From contig CAJTVP010000015.1 of assembly GCA_910580205.1 (NCBI GenBank), positions 1 through 45,016 on the forward strand: a stretch of DNA of 45,016 nucleotides, read 5' to 3'. Below, one piece after another: positions 8,155-16,544 of this stretch; position 1 is the first letter of the stretch, and every line of letters starts with the position of its first letter. Position numbers and translations under genes: made by a program. Origin of the DNA: an uncultured Eggerthellaceae bacterium. GTDB taxonomy: Bacteria; Actinomycetota; Coriobacteriia; Coriobacteriales; Eggerthellaceae. The notes under the pieces were generated by a model that made no database searches, was not told the origin of the DNA, and was given only the letters and a program-made list of their open reading frames with translations.

Positions 8155-8201
8155 ATTGAGCAATTTTGCTCAATAGTAGCGCAATTTTGCTCAATGGACA
8201 A
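8155..8201 (-). promoter_or_regulatory. Promoter interleaved with tandem operator repeats for the AAA ATPase gene
   Basis: On the minus strand TTGTCC (8196-8201) and TACTAT (8173-8178) are separated by exactly 17 bases, a plausible vegetative promoter. The 15-base direct repeat GCAATTTTGCTCAAT occurs at 8160-8174 and 8181-8195, 21 bases apart, which is two helical turns. The second copy lies inside the promoter spacer. The first copy belongs to a perfect 9-bp palindrome, ATTGAGCAA-TT-TTGCTCAAT (8155-8174), covering the -10 edge and probable start site, and it abuts the AGGAG ribosome site. This is a classic repressor layout. The regulator is unknown. Confidence 0.65.
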
Positions 8202-8245
8202 CGCGGCTGTTGGGGCGCGAACGGAGACAGCGCAGGGAGATAGGC

Positions 8246-8875
8246 TCAGATGTTCTTCAGCACGATGGTGCTCACGATGTCCGAGGCGTGCTCGGTGGCA
8301 TCGCAGCATTTCTCCATGCGCTCGTAGATGCGCGACCAGACGAGCACGTGCATGACGTCCTGGTTGTCTTCGGTGTGCAGATAGCGCATGGCGGAGGTGT
8401 AGAGGTGGTCCGCCTCTTCCTCATAGGAATTGATGTCCACGAGCAGCTGCTTGAACTTCTTGTTCTTCTTGAAGTTATGGAACTCGCACATCATGGCATC
8501 CAGCGCTTTGCAGGATTTCTTGATGAGCGTGGCGAACTTGAGCGCGTTCTCAGGCAGCACGCGCACGTCGTACATGAACATATGCCCCACCACGTCGTCT
8601 ATGTAGTCAAGGACGTTGTCCAGCGCCGCCGCCAGCTCCACGATGTCCTCCCGATCCACCGGCGGCATGAAATCCGTGGCGGCGTTCTCGAAGATGTCAT
8701 GGTTGATGCTGTCGCCCTGGTTCTCAAGCTCATGCATCTTCTCCATGGTGAGAGAGAGATCGGCGGCGGTCTCGAACGCCTTGATGGAATCTATGAGCAG
8801 CTCGGATTCCTGGACCGCCAGCGCGGTCAGCTTCTCATAGGCCTTGAAGTAGTTGAACTTGTTCTTCTTCGCCAT
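8246..8875 (-). CDS. DUF47 family PhoU-like protein, phosphate transporter accessory
   Basis: A 209-residue all-helical protein of the DUF47/TIGR00153 family, distantly related to PhoU. Acidic and histidine patterns typical of the family are visible, such as ENQGDSINHDIFE, LDNVLDYIDDVVG, YEEEADHLYTSAMR and RIYERMEKCCDATEHASDI. Genes of this family usually stand next to PiT permeases, as here: it starts 15 bases after the end of the permease gene with GGAAGG upstream. It probably modulates phosphate uptake or binds metal-phosphate. The mechanism is not known. Confidence 0.92.
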   Translation of the reverse strand: MAKKNKFNYFKAYEKLTALAVQESELLIDSIKAFETAADLSLTMEKMHELENQGDSINHDIFENAATDFMPPVDREDIVELAAALDNVLDYIDDVVGHMFMYDVRVLPENALKFATLIKKSCKALDAMMCEFHNFKKNKKFKQLLVDINSYEEEADHLYTSAMRYLHTEDNQDVMHVLVWSRIYERMEKCCDATEHASDIVSTIVLKNI

Positions 8876-8890
8876 GGTCCCAACCTTCCC

Positions 8891-9961
8891 TTACAAGATG
8901 ATGAGGAACAGCTTCGCGCAGATGAAGCCCAAAAGCCCGCATCCGGGGAACGTGAGCACCCAGGTCTTCACCATGTCGATGGCGATGGACCACTTCACAC
9001 CTTTCGGGTTCTTCGCAGCTCCCACGCCCATGATAGCAGTGGTGTTCGTGTGCGTGGTGGAGACGGGCAGGCCGCCGAAGGTGGCCACAGCCAAGCTCAC
9101 GCAGGTGGAGAGGCTGGCCGCGAACCCTTGGAACGCCTCCAGCTTCACCATGTCCACGCCCACGCTCTTGATGATGCGCTCACCGCCCACCGCCGTGCCG
9201 ACCCCCATGGTGAGCGCGCAGAGCAGCATCAGCCACACGGGGAGCGCTGAGAGAGCGTCCGTGCTCATGCCCAGACCGGAGGCCATCATGATGGCGAGGA
9301 TGAAGATGCCCATGAACTTCTGCCCATCCTGCGCGCCGTGCATGAACGCCACGCCCGCGCCGGCGATGATCTGCGCCCACTTGAAGAAGACGTTAGCGTT
9401 CTGACGGTTCGCGCTGGCGAACAAACGCCGGATCACCTTGAAGTTTATCCATCCCAACGCGAAGCCCATCAGCGTTGAGAGGAGGATGCCGTAGATGACT
9501 TTGACCCATTCAGCCCAGTTGATCGCATCGACCCCATTCATGAGCGCGATGGCGGCGCCGGTGAGCCCGGCGATGAGCGAATGGGACTGCGAGGTGGGGA
9601 TGCCGAACCACCAGGCCACCCCGCCCCAGACGATGATGGCGACCATGGCGGCCATGAGAGCCACGAGGGCTTGATGGGCGTTGCCGCCGAAATCCACCAT
9701 GCCGAAGATGGTCTGGGCCACAGCGGGAGACACGAACGAGATGACCAGAAGGCCGATGAAGTTGCAGATGGCGGCCATGATGATGGCGCGGCGCGGCGTC
9801 ATGGCGCGCGTGGACACGGCGGTGGCGATGGCGTTGGGAGCGTCCGTTGCGCCATTCACGATGATGACGCCCAGGTTCAGCAAGGCAACGACGAGCAGAA
9901 GCGGATTCGCAAGGAGCTGCGAGATGAAGCAAGACCAGCTGAGATCCAACGAATCCTCCAT
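8891..9961 (-). CDS. pit: PiT family inorganic phosphate permease
   Basis: Low-affinity phosphate (metal-phosphate) symporter of about 356 residues with around ten membrane helices. The family's duplicated signature is present: NGATDAPNAIATAVSTRAMTPRRA near the N-terminus (over residues 36-60) and STTHTNTTAIMGVGAAKNPK near the C-terminus. The middle contains WGGVAWWFGIPTSQSHSLI, another PiT hallmark. The start is uncertain: the ATG at 9961 has no clear Shine-Dalgarno site, and an in-frame GTG at 9991 would add ten residues. It is co-transcribed with the DUF47 gene downstream. Confidence 0.95.
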   Translation of the reverse strand: MEDSLDLSWSCFISQLLANPLLLVVALLNLGVIIVNGATDAPNAIATAVSTRAMTPRRAIIMAAICNFIGLLVISFVSPAVAQTIFGMVDFGGNAHQALVALMAAMVAIIVWGGVAWWFGIPTSQSHSLIAGLTGAAIALMNGVDAINWAEWVKVIYGILLSTLMGFALGWINFKVIRRLFASANRQNANVFFKWAQIIAGAGVAFMHGAQDGQKFMGIFILAIMMASGLGMSTDALSALPVWLMLLCALTMGVGTAVGGERIIKSVGVDMVKLEAFQGFAASLSTCVSLAVATFGGLPVSTTHTNTTAIMGVGAAKNPKGVKWSIAIDMVKTWVLTFPGCGLLGFICAKLFLIIL

Positions 9962-10017
9962 GGTTCGGTGGTCAGGCGACCACTGCGGCACTGCCTATGC
10001 GCGCATATTGTAGCCCT

Positions 10018-10692
10018 CTAGCCTTCCGGCTCATCGCCGAATATCGCGAACGTGCTCCGTTCGTTGCCAATGGTGGTGAAACCGCCGTGGCCCGGCAGCA
10101 CCGCCACGTCATCGGGCAAAGCCGCCAGCTTCTTCATGGACTTCGCCATCTGCTCCACCGAACCGCCTTCGAAATCCGTGCGTCCGAAGGAGCCGGCGAA
10201 AAGAGTGTCCCCTGAGATGAGCACCGGCAGGCCATCTGGATGGCAGCCGAAGGGCGGGATGATGAACAGGCATATGGAGCCAGGAGAGTGGCCGGGCGTC
10301 TCCATCACCTTCCACTGCATGTTCCCCACCTTGACCACATCCCCGTTGGAAAGCCGCCGGTCGACCGGGCAGGCGGCCGCCACGCGAGAGGTGCCATCCG
10401 CTTGCGGCCGTTCCACCTGGGCAGCGTCTTCCGCGCCGCAGAGAACCGGCGCGCCGGTGAGCCCATGGAGCCTGGCTGCAGCGCCCACATGGTCCCAGTG
10501 GCTATGGGTGAGCACGATGGCATCAAGAGCGCGGCCATCAAGCGCTTCCACGATGCCCTCCGCGTTTTCGCAGGGATCCACCACGAAGACGCCCGCGCCA
10601 TCGGAGATCACGTACACGTTGTTCGCCAGAGGCCCCATGGTGATGCAAGACGCATCAACGCAGAGTCCCTGGATCTGCTTGGCAGGGCTCAT
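10018..10692 (-). CDS. Metallo-beta-lactamase-fold hydrolase (glyoxalase II-like)
   Basis: A 224-residue protein with the complete dinuclear metal site pattern: THSHWDH (about residues 62-68), PGHSPGS, SGDTLF and the terminal LPGHGG. This matches the YcbL/glyoxalase II-like branch of the superfamily. Such proteins hydrolyse thioesters such as S-lactoylglutathione or related compounds. The substrate here cannot be assigned. Its ATG overlaps the rel stop codon (ATGA), making it the last gene of the recJQ-rel cluster. Many Gram-positive genomes carry such a hydrolase near rel and dtd, so the linkage is not unique. Confidence 0.9.
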   Translation of the reverse strand: MSPAKQIQGLCVDASCITMGPLANNVYVISDGAGVFVVDPCENAEGIVEALDGRALDAIVLTHSHWDHVGAAARLHGLTGAPVLCGAEDAAQVERPQADGTSRVAAACPVDRRLSNGDVVKVGNMQWKVMETPGHSPGSICLFIIPPFGCHPDGLPVLISGDTLFAGSFGRTDFEGGSVEQMAKSMKKLAALPDDVAVLPGHGGFTTIGNERSTFAIFGDEPEG

Positions 10693-12983
10693 CGATTGGC
10701 TCCTTTCGCCGCTCCCACCGCTTCCCCTGGCAGCATGCGCCGCGCATCGAACACGCCGTCTATCTCCTTGAGCGCGTTGATGGCATGATCGATCTTGGTG
10801 ATGTCGCTCACTTCGAAGAGGAACCGCATCTCCACCACGCCATCACGATGGGTGTTGGTGGAGCAGGACAGCACGTTCGCGCCCACTTCCGACAGCACGC
10901 GCGTCACATCCAACAAGAGGTTCATGCGGTCGAGCGCCTCCACGTGGATCTCTATCTTGTAGAGCGCGGAGGGCGACGGGCTCCCCTCCCATTGCACTTC
11001 GATGATGCGCTCAGGGTTGCGGCGCAGGTCATCGGCGTTCGGGCAGTCCGCCCGATGCACGCTCACCCCGCGGCCGCGCGTGACGAAGCCGACGATCTCA
11101 TCCCCAGGCACCGGGTTGCAGCAGCGGGAAAGGCGCACCAGGATGTCATCCACGCCCTTCACGATGATGCCGTTGGAGGAGTGCGTCTCATGATGCTTGC
11201 TGCCCTTCACGCTGGTGAGCATGGGAGCGGTGACGCCCGTGGAACCCTCCCCCGCCCCGATCTTGGGGCCCTTGGCCGCTTCGTTCGCGGAATCCACGAG
11301 TATCTTGAGCAGGCGGTTGGCCACATGCTGCGCGCTCTCCTTGCCCCGCGCCAGCTGCACGAACATGTCATCTGGATCGGCGAAGCCCATGGCTTCGGCC
11401 ACCTCGCGCAGGGCCTTGGTGGTGCGCGCCGAGGATATCCCCAGCCCGTGCTTGCGCATCTCGCGCAGAAGGAGGTCTCGGCCGTCTTGCAGATCCGTCG
11501 AACGGGTGATCTTGGAGAAATAGCTGCGGATCTTGTTCCTCGCGGAGGGCGTGCGCACGATGCTCAGCCAATCGCGCGAAGGAGAAGCGCTTTTGGAGGT
11601 GAGCACCTCCACGCGATCCCCCACCTTGAGCTCGTAGGTGAGCGGGACGATCACACCATTGACTTTCGCGCCCACGCAGTGATTCCCCACCTCCGTGTGG
11701 ATGGCATAGGCGAAATCCACCGGCGTGGCCCCAGCTCGCAGCGTCTTCACATCCCCATTGGGCGTGAAGACGTAGACTTCGGCATCGTCCAGATCCATCT
11801 TGAGCGATTTCAGGAACTCGCGGGAATCCTCCGTCTCATCCTGCCAGTCCACCATCTCGCGCAGCCATGCGAGCTGCTTGTCCAGCTCATCAGCGCTGAT
11901 CTTGCCGCCGCCCTCTTTGTAACGCCAGTGGGCCGCCACGCCGTATTCGCTGGCCCGATGCATCTCCTCCGTGCGGATCTGCACCTCCAAAGGACGCCCC
12001 GCCGGGCCCATGACCGTGGTGTGGAGCGACTGGTACATGTTGTATTTCGGCATGGCGATGTAGTCTTTGAAACGGCCGGGCATGGGATGCCAGAGCGTGT
12101 GCACCGCGCCCAAGGCGGAATAGCAATCCTTGACCGACGTCACGATGATGCGCACCGCGATCAAATCGTAGATCTCAGAGAAGCCCTTCCCCTTCTTCGA
12201 CATCTTCTGATAGATGGAATAGAGATGCTTGGGGCGCCCCATGACCTTGGCTTCCACGCCCACCTTGTCCATCTCCTCGCGGATGATGTCCACCACATCC
12301 GCCAGATATTCCTCGCGCTCGGAGCGCGTGTCGGTCACCATGCGGCTGACCTGCTTGTATTTGTTGGGCTCGAGGTAGAAGAACGCCAGATCCTCAAGCT
12401 CCCATTTGATAGAGTTGATCCCCAAGCGATGCGCGATGGGCGCGTAGATGTCCAGCGTCTCTCGGGCCTTGAAGATGCGGCGGTCTTCGCGCAGGGACGC
12501 CAGGGTGCGCATGTTGTGCAAACGGTCCGCCAGCTTGATGACGATGACGCGGATATCCTTGCTCATGGCCACGAGCATCTTGCGGATGGTGGCCGCTTGC
12601 TCGTCAGACAGGGATTCCACCTCTATGCGCGTGATCTTCGTGACGCCCTCCACGAGCGTGCGCACATCCGGCCCGAACTCCTCTTCCACCACATCAGCGG
12701 TCACATCGGTGTCTTCGACGGTGTCATGGAGGAGAGCCGCGCAGAGCGTCTCCGCATCCATGCGCAGATCGGCCAAGATGATGGCCACTTCTATGGGATG
12801 CACGATGAACGGTTCGCCCGATTTGCGCTTCTGGCCTTCATGGGCGGCGGATGCGAAGCGGAACGCGCGGGTGAGCATATCCATCTCCGTGGTGGACATG
12901 TACCCCTTCGCGAGCTCCTCCAGCTCCGCGAACACCTCGTCTGGCTTCTTGAACTCCGTGAGCGCTGCTGTCTTTCCCGTCAT
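10689..12983 (-). CDS. rel: Bifunctional (p)ppGpp synthetase/hydrolase, RelA/SpoT family
   Basis: A long RSH enzyme of about 764 residues that makes and degrades the stringent-response alarmone. In order: an HD hydrolase domain with intact LLHDTVEDT (about 84-92), the synthetase domain with GRFKDYIAMPKYNMYQSLH (from about 303), a TGS domain (about 402-465), a conserved-cysteine region RCCNPVPGDE and a C-terminal ACT domain. RFKD is the RXKD form found in bifunctional Rel/SpoT, not the EXDD of RelA-only synthetases, so both activities are expected. The ATG at 12983 has GAGG at suitable spacing. An ATG at 12992 overlaps the recJQ stop but sits too close to the site. Confidence 0.95.
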   Translation of the reverse strand: MTGKTAALTEFKKPDEVFAELEELAKGYMSTTEMDMLTRAFRFASAAHEGQKRKSGEPFIVHPIEVAIILADLRMDAETLCAALLHDTVEDTDVTADVVEEEFGPDVRTLVEGVTKITRIEVESLSDEQAATIRKMLVAMSKDIRVIVIKLADRLHNMRTLASLREDRRIFKARETLDIYAPIAHRLGINSIKWELEDLAFFYLEPNKYKQVSRMVTDTRSEREEYLADVVDIIREEMDKVGVEAKVMGRPKHLYSIYQKMSKKGKGFSEIYDLIAVRIIVTSVKDCYSALGAVHTLWHPMPGRFKDYIAMPKYNMYQSLHTTVMGPAGRPLEVQIRTEEMHRASEYGVAAHWRYKEGGGKISADELDKQLAWLREMVDWQDETEDSREFLKSLKMDLDDAEVYVFTPNGDVKTLRAGATPVDFAYAIHTEVGNHCVGAKVNGVIVPLTYELKVGDRVEVLTSKSASPSRDWLSIVRTPSARNKIRSYFSKITRSTDLQDGRDLLLREMRKHGLGISSARTTKALREVAEAMGFADPDDMFVQLARGKESAQHVANRLLKILVDSANEAAKGPKIGAGEGSTGVTAPMLTSVKGSKHHETHSSNGIIVKGVDDILVRLSRCCNPVPGDEIVGFVTRGRGVSVHRADCPNADDLRRNPERIIEVQWEGSPSPSALYKIEIHVEALDRMNLLLDVTRVLSEVGANVLSCSTNTHRDGVVEMRFLFEVSDITKIDHAINALKEIDGVFDARRMLPGEAVGAAKGANR

Positions 12984-12988
12984 CTTCG

Positions 12989-15900
12989 TCATTCCTCGCC
13001 CTGGGGCATCAGCGGATGGATGATCCGCGTGGTGAGCCCGGTGATATCGCACATCATAGCCCACTTGCTGAACGCCTTGAAACCCGCGAGCTCGTCCAGC
13101 CCTTCCCGATAGCGCACGGAATCGGTCAGCTCGACTTTGGAAGCGCCCTCGCGAACGCGGATGTCGAACACTTCGAAGCCGTTGCGGAACGTGCGGGCGG
13201 AATCTATGAGGCCGAGCTCCGTGAACACCGAGATGCCGCAGATCACCGCCTGCGGCGAGATGACGCAGCGCTCGTCGCTGGCCAGGCGCGCGAGCTCCAG
13301 AGCGCCGAAGGAGACGGCTTGCCCCGGGCGGTCTTGCTGCAACGCGCGCATCTGCCGATAGATCTGAGCCATGACGCTGCGGCAGGGCGTGATCTCCGAG
13401 AGGATGCCTTCGTTGATGAGCTCATCGGACCGGCCATAGAGCAGATGGATCCAGCAATCCTCCCCATCTCTGCCCGCGCGGCCCGCCATCTGGTTGAACT
13501 CTATGTCCGAGAACGGCATATGGTAGAGGACCACATGCCGGATGTCGGGTATGTCTATGCCCTCGCCGAACGCAGAGGTGGCGACGAGCACCTGCAACGC
13601 GCCGGAGCGGAACAGCCCTTCGATGCGCGCCCGCTCTTCGCGGGAAAGAGCGGCGTTGTAGAACCCGATCTGCAAGGCGAGCTGCGGCACGCGCCGGCGA
13701 AGGCGCCGGGCGATGCCCACGGATTGCTCCCGGGAGTTGACGTAGATCACGCACTTGCCACCGCTGGCGATGATATGGGCCAGATAGTCATCCCGGTCGC
13801 GGAGGTTGCGTTGGTCATCCAGATGCAGATTGTCGCGGCTGGTCTGGTCGATCACGCTCTCCGTGATCGAGAACGCCCCCTTCGCCATGGATGCCACCTC
13901 ATGAGGAGCTGTGGCGGTGAGCGCCAGCACGACCGGACCGCCCAAACGCTCGATCACCTCCGCGAGACGTGAATACGCTTCGCGCGCTCCCGTCTTCGCC
14001 TGGATGATGTGATGCGTCTCATCCACCACCATGAAGCCTATGCGCTGGCACGCGCACAGCTCATCGGCGTGATACGTCAGGTATTCGGGCGTGGTGAGCA
14101 CGATGTCCACGTCCCCCGCGGCCAAGCCGTCATAGACCGCTTGGCGCTCAGAGGGCCCGCTCTCACCGTTCAGCACTTTGCACGTGATGCCGAAAGGAGC
14201 GAGCTGCTGTTCCATGTGGAACGCCTGGTCCGCCATGAGAGCACGCAACGGATAGATGAACAGGCTGGCTTCGCCTTGGGCGAGCGCGATCTGCGCTGCG
14301 TGCACTTGGAAGATGAGGGATTTCCCACGCCCCGTGGCCATGATCCCCAGCGTGGACTTGCCTTCTTTCAGGCGATCCAGGATCTGACGTTGAGCCGGAT
14401 GGAGCGAACCGGCGCCGATGATGGCTTCTACGAGTTTGCGCTCCAACAGGGCCGGATCCATCTTCGCGACATCCCGCCACCGCGCTTTCGCTTGCGCTCG
14501 CGCCTGGGCTTGAGGGGCTTCAGGCCCGGATGCGGCTTCGACGGGCGCATGCTCCCGATCCAAAATGGAAACGTCTCCCCCATCGCATGCGCTGAACAGC
14601 TGATCGAACAGGTCCTTCAAGCGCGGATCGATCATATCCATGAGCGCGCAGCATGGATGCGCAGGAGCGATGGCATCCACCATGGCTTTCACGTTCTTGC
14701 GGCCCCGCCATGTGTCCACCTGCACCGTGAACGCGACATCAGCCAAACGGTCGCTGCTGAGGTATTCCTCGATATCCGCGCAATTGAACATGATCGCGGA
14801 CACGGCCTCTCGGCCATTGGAGAGCTGGCAAGAGAAATGGTTCTTCTCCGCGCCCACCGCGCGGCCATTGATGAGAGCGAGATTGCGGGCGATGAGCCGG
14901 GGCTCCGGCGCTTCCTGCCCGAACGGCGCCATGGTCTCAAGGGCTTCAACCACGTCCAACGTGAGCTCCGAGAGGTCCACCTCGGCATCGATGTCCACGG
15001 TGCTCTCGAACTGCTCAGCGGGCAGGCTCTCCATATGCGCTTCGAATGCGCGGGAGAACTCAGGCAGCTGGTCAGCGGGCAACGTGATGCCCACGGCCGC
15101 CGCATGGCCACCGAAGCGCGTGAGGATGCCCGTCTCATGGTCGATGGCCTCGATGGCCTGGAACAGGTTCACCGACCCGTAGGAACGGCCTGATCCATGA
15201 GCCTCTCCATCCTTCACCGAGAAGATGATGGTGGGACCGTGATAGACGTTCACCAGCCGCGATGCGACGATGCCCTTCACGCCCTCATGCCAGCCAGCGC
15301 CTGCGACCACGATGGAGCGGCCGCCGTCATAGACGCGCGACGCTTCGGCTCGCGCCAGCGCCGTCACCTCCGCTTCGATGGCGCGGCGGCGGTTGTTGAT
15401 CTCTTCCAAGCGCGCCGCCAAAGCGCAGGACTGTTCGAAACTGTCGCTCATGAGCAGATCGAGCGCCGCGTCAGCATCTCCCATCCTCCCCGCTGCGTTC
15501 AGGCGGGGGATGAGCGAAAAGGACAGATTGGTGGACGTGAGCGGCTTGCCGTCGGATTTCGCCTGCCCGATGAGAGCGGCGATGCAAGGCCGCGGATCGT
15601 CGTTCATGCGCGCGAGCCCATCTTTCACGAGCGCGCGATTCGGACCGATCATGGGCATGAGGTCCGCCACGGTGCCCAGAGCGGCGAAGTCCGTGTAGCT
15701 GCGCCACAGGTGCGGGAACCCGCACGCGCCGCCAAGGGCATGGACCACCTTGAGCGCCACGCCCACGCCAGCGAGCACGGCGGCGGGATGGCCTTCGATG
15801 GTCTTCGGATCGCAGATGGGAACGTCTTCGGGAACGCGATCGGAGGCCTCATGGTGATCCGTGATGATGACGTCCACGCCCGCCTCTCGCACAGCCGCCA

Positions 15901-16354
15901 CCTCGTCTTTGCAGGCGATGCCGCAGTCAACGGTGATGATGAGGTCCGGCTCGAGCGGGCGCATGCGATCGAACGCCTCCAGGGAGAGGCCATAGCCCTC
16001 ATCATCCCGATGCGGGATGAACGGCGTGGCGTGGGCGCCCAAAGCGCGCAGGCCACGGGTGAGGACGGTGGTGGCGGAGATGCCGTCAAGGTCGAAATCC
16101 CCGAAGACGACGATGCGCTCGCCGCGTTCGATGGCGAGCTGCAAACGTTCGACGATCTGGCGCATGGAGGGCATGTCGTAAGGGTTGCCCCAGTCGCGCT
16201 CAAGCTGAGGGTGCAGGAAGCGCTCGATGGCCTCCGGCGTGTCTATGCCCCTGTTGGCGAGGATGCGCGCCATGACATCGGGCATGGGAAATGCCGACTT
16301 CACGCGCGCGACCGCATCTAGCGCGCAAGCGCACACCCTGAAACGAGTCGTCAT
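12989..16354 (-). CDS. RecJ exonuclease fused to a RecQ-like DEAH-type helicase
   Basis: A 1121-residue fusion. Residues 1-565 are RecJ, a 5'-3' single-strand DNA exonuclease: FGDFDLDGISATT (motif I, 84-96), DCGIACKDE, DHHEASD (166-172), LGTVADLMPM, RLNAAGRMGDA, GSGRSYGSVNLF and GGHAAAVG. An Ala/Gln-rich linker (about 605-625) follows. Residues about 640-985 are a RecQ-type helicase core: LHPAQRQIL, Walker A MATGRGKS (672-679), VVDETHH (776-782, DETH in place of DEAH), ALTATA, YVNSREQS, ATSAFGEGIDIP and QMAGRAGRDG (955-964). Residues about 990-1121 are unassigned; no cysteine-rich RQC zinc module is visible. The polypeptide is uninterrupted, so this is a true fusion, not adjacent genes. It heads the rel cluster with stop/start overlap. 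Confidence 0.92.
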   Translation of the reverse strand: MTTRFRVCACALDAVARVKSAFPMPDVMARILANRGIDTPEAIERFLHPQLERDWGNPYDMPSMRQIVERLQLAIERGERIVVFGDFDLDGISATTVLTRGLRALGAHATPFIPHRDDEGYGLSLEAFDRMRPLEPDLIITVDCGIACKDEVAAVREAGVDVIITDHHEASDRVPEDVPICDPKTIEGHPAAVLAGVGVALKVVHALGGACGFPHLWRSYTDFAALGTVADLMPMIGPNRALVKDGLARMNDDPRPCIAALIGQAKSDGKPLTSTNLSFSLIPRLNAAGRMGDADAALDLLMSDSFEQSCALAARLEEINNRRRAIEAEVTALARAEASRVYDGGRSIVVAGAGWHEGVKGIVASRLVNVYHGPTIIFSVKDGEAHGSGRSYGSVNLFQAIEAIDHETGILTRFGGHAAAVGITLPADQLPEFSRAFEAHMESLPAEQFESTVDIDAEVDLSELTLDVVEALETMAPFGQEAPEPRLIARNLALINGRAVGAEKNHFSCQLSNGREAVSAIMFNCADIEEYLSSDRLADVAFTVQVDTWRGRKNVKAMVDAIAPAHPCCALMDMIDPRLKDLFDQLFSACDGGDVSILDREHAPVEAASGPEAPQAQARAQAKARWRDVAKMDPALLERKLVEAIIGAGSLHPAQRQILDRLKEGKSTLGIMATGRGKSLIFQVHAAQIALAQGEASLFIYPLRALMADQAFHMEQQLAPFGITCKVLNGESGPSERQAVYDGLAAGDVDIVLTTPEYLTYHADELCACQRIGFMVVDETHHIIQAKTGAREAYSRLAEVIERLGGPVVLALTATAPHEVASMAKGAFSITESVIDQTSRDNLHLDDQRNLRDRDDYLAHIIASGGKCVIYVNSREQSVGIARRLRRRVPQLALQIGFYNAALSREERARIEGLFRSGALQVLVATSAFGEGIDIPDIRHVVLYHMPFSDIEFNQMAGRAGRDGEDCWIHLLYGRSDELINEGILSEITPCRSVMAQIYRQMRALQQDRPGQAVSFGALELARLASDERCVISPQAVICGISVFTELGLIDSARTFRNGFEVFDIRVREGASKVELTDSVRYREGLDELAGFKAFSKWAMMCDITGLTTRIIHPLMPQGEE

Positions 16355-16544
16355 GGATAGAGCCTCTTGTGATCGTGCGTGTCTTTTTAAGACATTCTCT
16401 CACAGAATGAGAATGGAAAGGTCAAATTCCATAAAACGAGAGCATGGACAGCGACGGCGACGGAAACGGCATGCGCCCGCTCATGGATCCGCCCGTGCAT
16501 CTATAATGGCGGGAAAGGAAACCAACGGATGCAAAGGAGCCTTC
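16355..16544. other. 190-base divergent intergenic region between recJQ and pfp
   Basis: Must contain promoters in both directions. It holds a small hairpin CATTCTC (16393-16399) with GAGAATG (16409-16415) and a second, GTCTT-TTT-AAGAC (16381-16393), both on the recJQ side. On the minus strand a TTGACC hexamer precedes them, but no good -10 is at 17 bases. No gene is seen. Confidence 0.4.
16502..16507 (+). promoter_or_regulatory. Candidate -10 element for the phosphofructokinase gene
   Basis: A perfect TATAAT hexamer 37 bases before the ATG of the phosphofructokinase gene. No recognisable -35 hexamer lies 16-18 bases upstream, so an activator or a non-canonical promoter would be needed. Confidence 0.35.

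Noticed and set aside
10785..13112. A 775-codon open frame on the plus strand opposite rel
   Set aside because: It is antisense to a full-length Rel enzyme with all motifs, is rich in His, Arg and Asp as expected for a high-GC shadow frame, and has no Shine-Dalgarno site or family resemblance.
12999..16321. Long plus-strand frames opposite the RecJ-RecQ fusion (318, 394 and 374 codons)
   Set aside because: All are complements of motif-bearing coding sequence and lack start signals.
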